A stretch of DNA of 5,555 nt from Tepidisphaeraceae bacterium (GTDB lineage: Bacteria > Planctomycetota > Phycisphaerae > Tepidisphaerales > Tepidisphaeraceae): the NCBI GenBank assembly GCA_025450555.1, contig JANWHF010000083.1, positions 1 through 5,555 of the forward strand. The letters are read 5' to 3'. The notes beneath the pieces were generated by a model. That model worked only from the letters and a program-made list of their open reading frames with translations. It was not told the DNA's origin and made no database searches. The translations under genes were made by a program, and so were the position numbers. Of this stretch, positions 4,961 to 5,555 are shown piece after piece. The number at the start of each line of letters is the position of its first letter. The first letter of the stretch is position 1.

Positions 4961-5326
4961 ATGGCAGATTCGTCGCAAAACTCATCGCTCCCCGTGCTAT
5001 CGAATGGCCCCGTCACCGACTGTGGCGGGTGCGGGGCATGCTGCATGGAATTGAGTGTGCCACCTTTTCTGGATGATATTGATTTTCTGCCGCTCGAGTT
5101 GCAGCAGGAAGTGATCGCGGCACGCATGGAGGAAAGTACCCGCGCCGCCCAAGGGCTCCCATGTATCTGGTTTGATGTGCAGACGCTCAAGTGCCGCCAT
5201 TACGAGCATCGGCCCAACGTCTGCCGGGAATTTGAAACCGGGGGAGATTGTTGTCTGGAGACGAGGGAGAGACGTGCGACGGTGTTGAAGATCGAACGTA
5301 AACGTAGCGAAGGAAGCCAAGTTTAG
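4961..5326 (+). CDS. YkgJ/UPF0153-type cysteine-cluster protein (zinc/iron-chelating)
   Basis: The protein is 121 residues, within the usual size range. It carries the signature CxxCxxCC near the N-terminus (C21, C24, C27, C28 in DCGGCGACC). Further cysteines are C68 (LPCIWF), C78 (LKCRHYEHRP), C88 (RPNVCREF) and C97-C98. The 'C.HYE.RP..CREF' stretch is typical of this family, thought to chelate zinc or iron through these cysteines. The biochemical role is unsettled. There is no signal peptide, so it is probably cytoplasmic. The ATG follows the phosphoesterase stop with zero spacing and no obvious ribosome site, suggesting translation by re-initiation. Its stop codon TAG lies inside the palindromic element at 5321-5395, so the last residue (V121) and the stop come from repeat sequence. 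The tail RKRSEGSQV is not family-like and may be repeat-insertion scar. Confidence 0.9.
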   Translation: MADSSQNSSLPVLSNGPVTDCGGCGACCMELSVPPFLDDIDFLPLELQQEVIAARMEESTRAAQGLPCIWFDVQTLKCRHYEHRPNVCREFETGGDCCLETRERRATVLKIERKRSEGSQV

Positions 5327-5395
5327 CCGCGACGCGACAGCGGAGCGTTTCGGCGCGGGTGCGGTTACGCGCACCGCAAGCAGTATCGGCTAAAC
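5321..5395. repeat. TTTAGCCGC-type palindromic element 3 (asymmetric)
   Basis: The outer nine bases are a perfect inverted pair (GTTTAGCCG 5321-5329, CGGCTAAAC 5387-5395). The left 27 bases (5321-5347) match the right arm of element 1 exactly in reverse complement, but here the right arm has lost or replaced the matching interior. In its place is an internal hairpin GGTGCG-GTTACG-CGCACC (5358-5375). The first bases provide the stop codon of the cysteine-cluster gene. It lies between two converging genes and might serve as a shared 3' end. I see nothing coding between 5327 and 5436. Confidence 0.82.
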
Positions 5396-5436
5396 GGTGC
5401 GAACAAATCGCTATTGGTGCAGGATGTTGTCAGAGC

Positions 5437-5555
5437 TTATTTGATTCCAGCTTGGGCCCGCGCGAGCTTCAGTCGCAGCTCGAGGTCGGTGGGCCAGGTT
5501 TCGCGGGGGAGCTTGGTGATTTGCTGGTAGTAATTCACCGCCGCCTTGAAATCGA
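5437..5555 (-). CDS. 3' end of a probable TPR-like protein (cut by window edge)
   Basis: On the minus strand an open frame enters from the right edge and ends at TAA 5437-5439. The visible 38 C-terminal residues begin DFKAAVNYYQQITKLPRETW and end LELRLKLARAQAGIK. The pattern of a Y/W-containing helix followed by 'LP...W..DLELRLKLARAQ' resembles the A and B helices of a tetratricopeptide or similar helical repeat, so the full protein may be a TPR scaffold or a secreted repeat protein. GC-rich third positions support coding. It converges on the cysteine-cluster gene. No function can be assigned from this fragment. Confidence 0.7.
   Translation of the reverse strand, partial: DFKAAVNYYQQITKLPRETWPTDLELRLKLARAQAGIK

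Overview
The window looks like chromosomal DNA of a high-GC, Gram-negative-type bacterium, most likely a member of the Planctomycetota. This is an inference from three things: an ECF sigma factor paired with a four-helix membrane protein, AT-rich interspersed repeats beside GC-rich genes, and repeated 'TTTAGCCGC...GCGGCTAAA' palindromes between genes. I could run no similarity search, so family names rest on motifs recognised by eye.

Layout, left to right. Bases 1-147 hold no supported gene but carry a near-perfect palindrome (49-133). Bases 148-1265 are a two-gene operon on the minus strand: a GTG-started ECF sigma factor, then a four-TM protein whose ATG overlaps the sigma stop codon (ATGA). 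Bases 1266-1525 are a divergent intergenic region with two small palindromes and a doubtful 47-codon ORF. Bases 1526-2525 form a plus-strand operon: a winged-helix-like regulator with a non-ATG start and two small membrane proteins of the DUF5985 type. The 5' end of the second one is a 48-bp tandem duplication that creates two candidate start sites. An AT-rich repeat (about 2531-2580) separates this operon from a full-length CPA1-type Na+/H+ antiporter (2622-3887). A perfect 27-bp inverted repeat follows the antiporter (3903-3977). A probably leaderless, Tat-exported calcineurin-like phosphoesterase comes next (4055-4960), directly abutted (TAAATG) by a CxxCxxCC cysteine-cluster protein (4961-5326). 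A third TTTAGCCGC element (5321-5395) supplies that gene's stop codon and separates it from the 3' end of a convergent minus-strand gene (5437-5555, cut by the window edge).

Functional reading. The left half is signalling and envelope oriented: sigma factor plus putative membrane partner, and regulator plus two small membrane proteins. The antiporter is a housekeeping ion-homeostasis gene. The phosphoesterase and cysteine-cluster protein look translationally coupled but act in different compartments. The most distinctive sequence features are the three palindromic elements, each lying directly 3' of a gene and sharing the same ends with different interiors, and the tandem duplication of a gene start. 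I see no mobile-element transposase, tRNA, rRNA or CRISPR array, and no clear new multi-gene defence or biosynthetic system.
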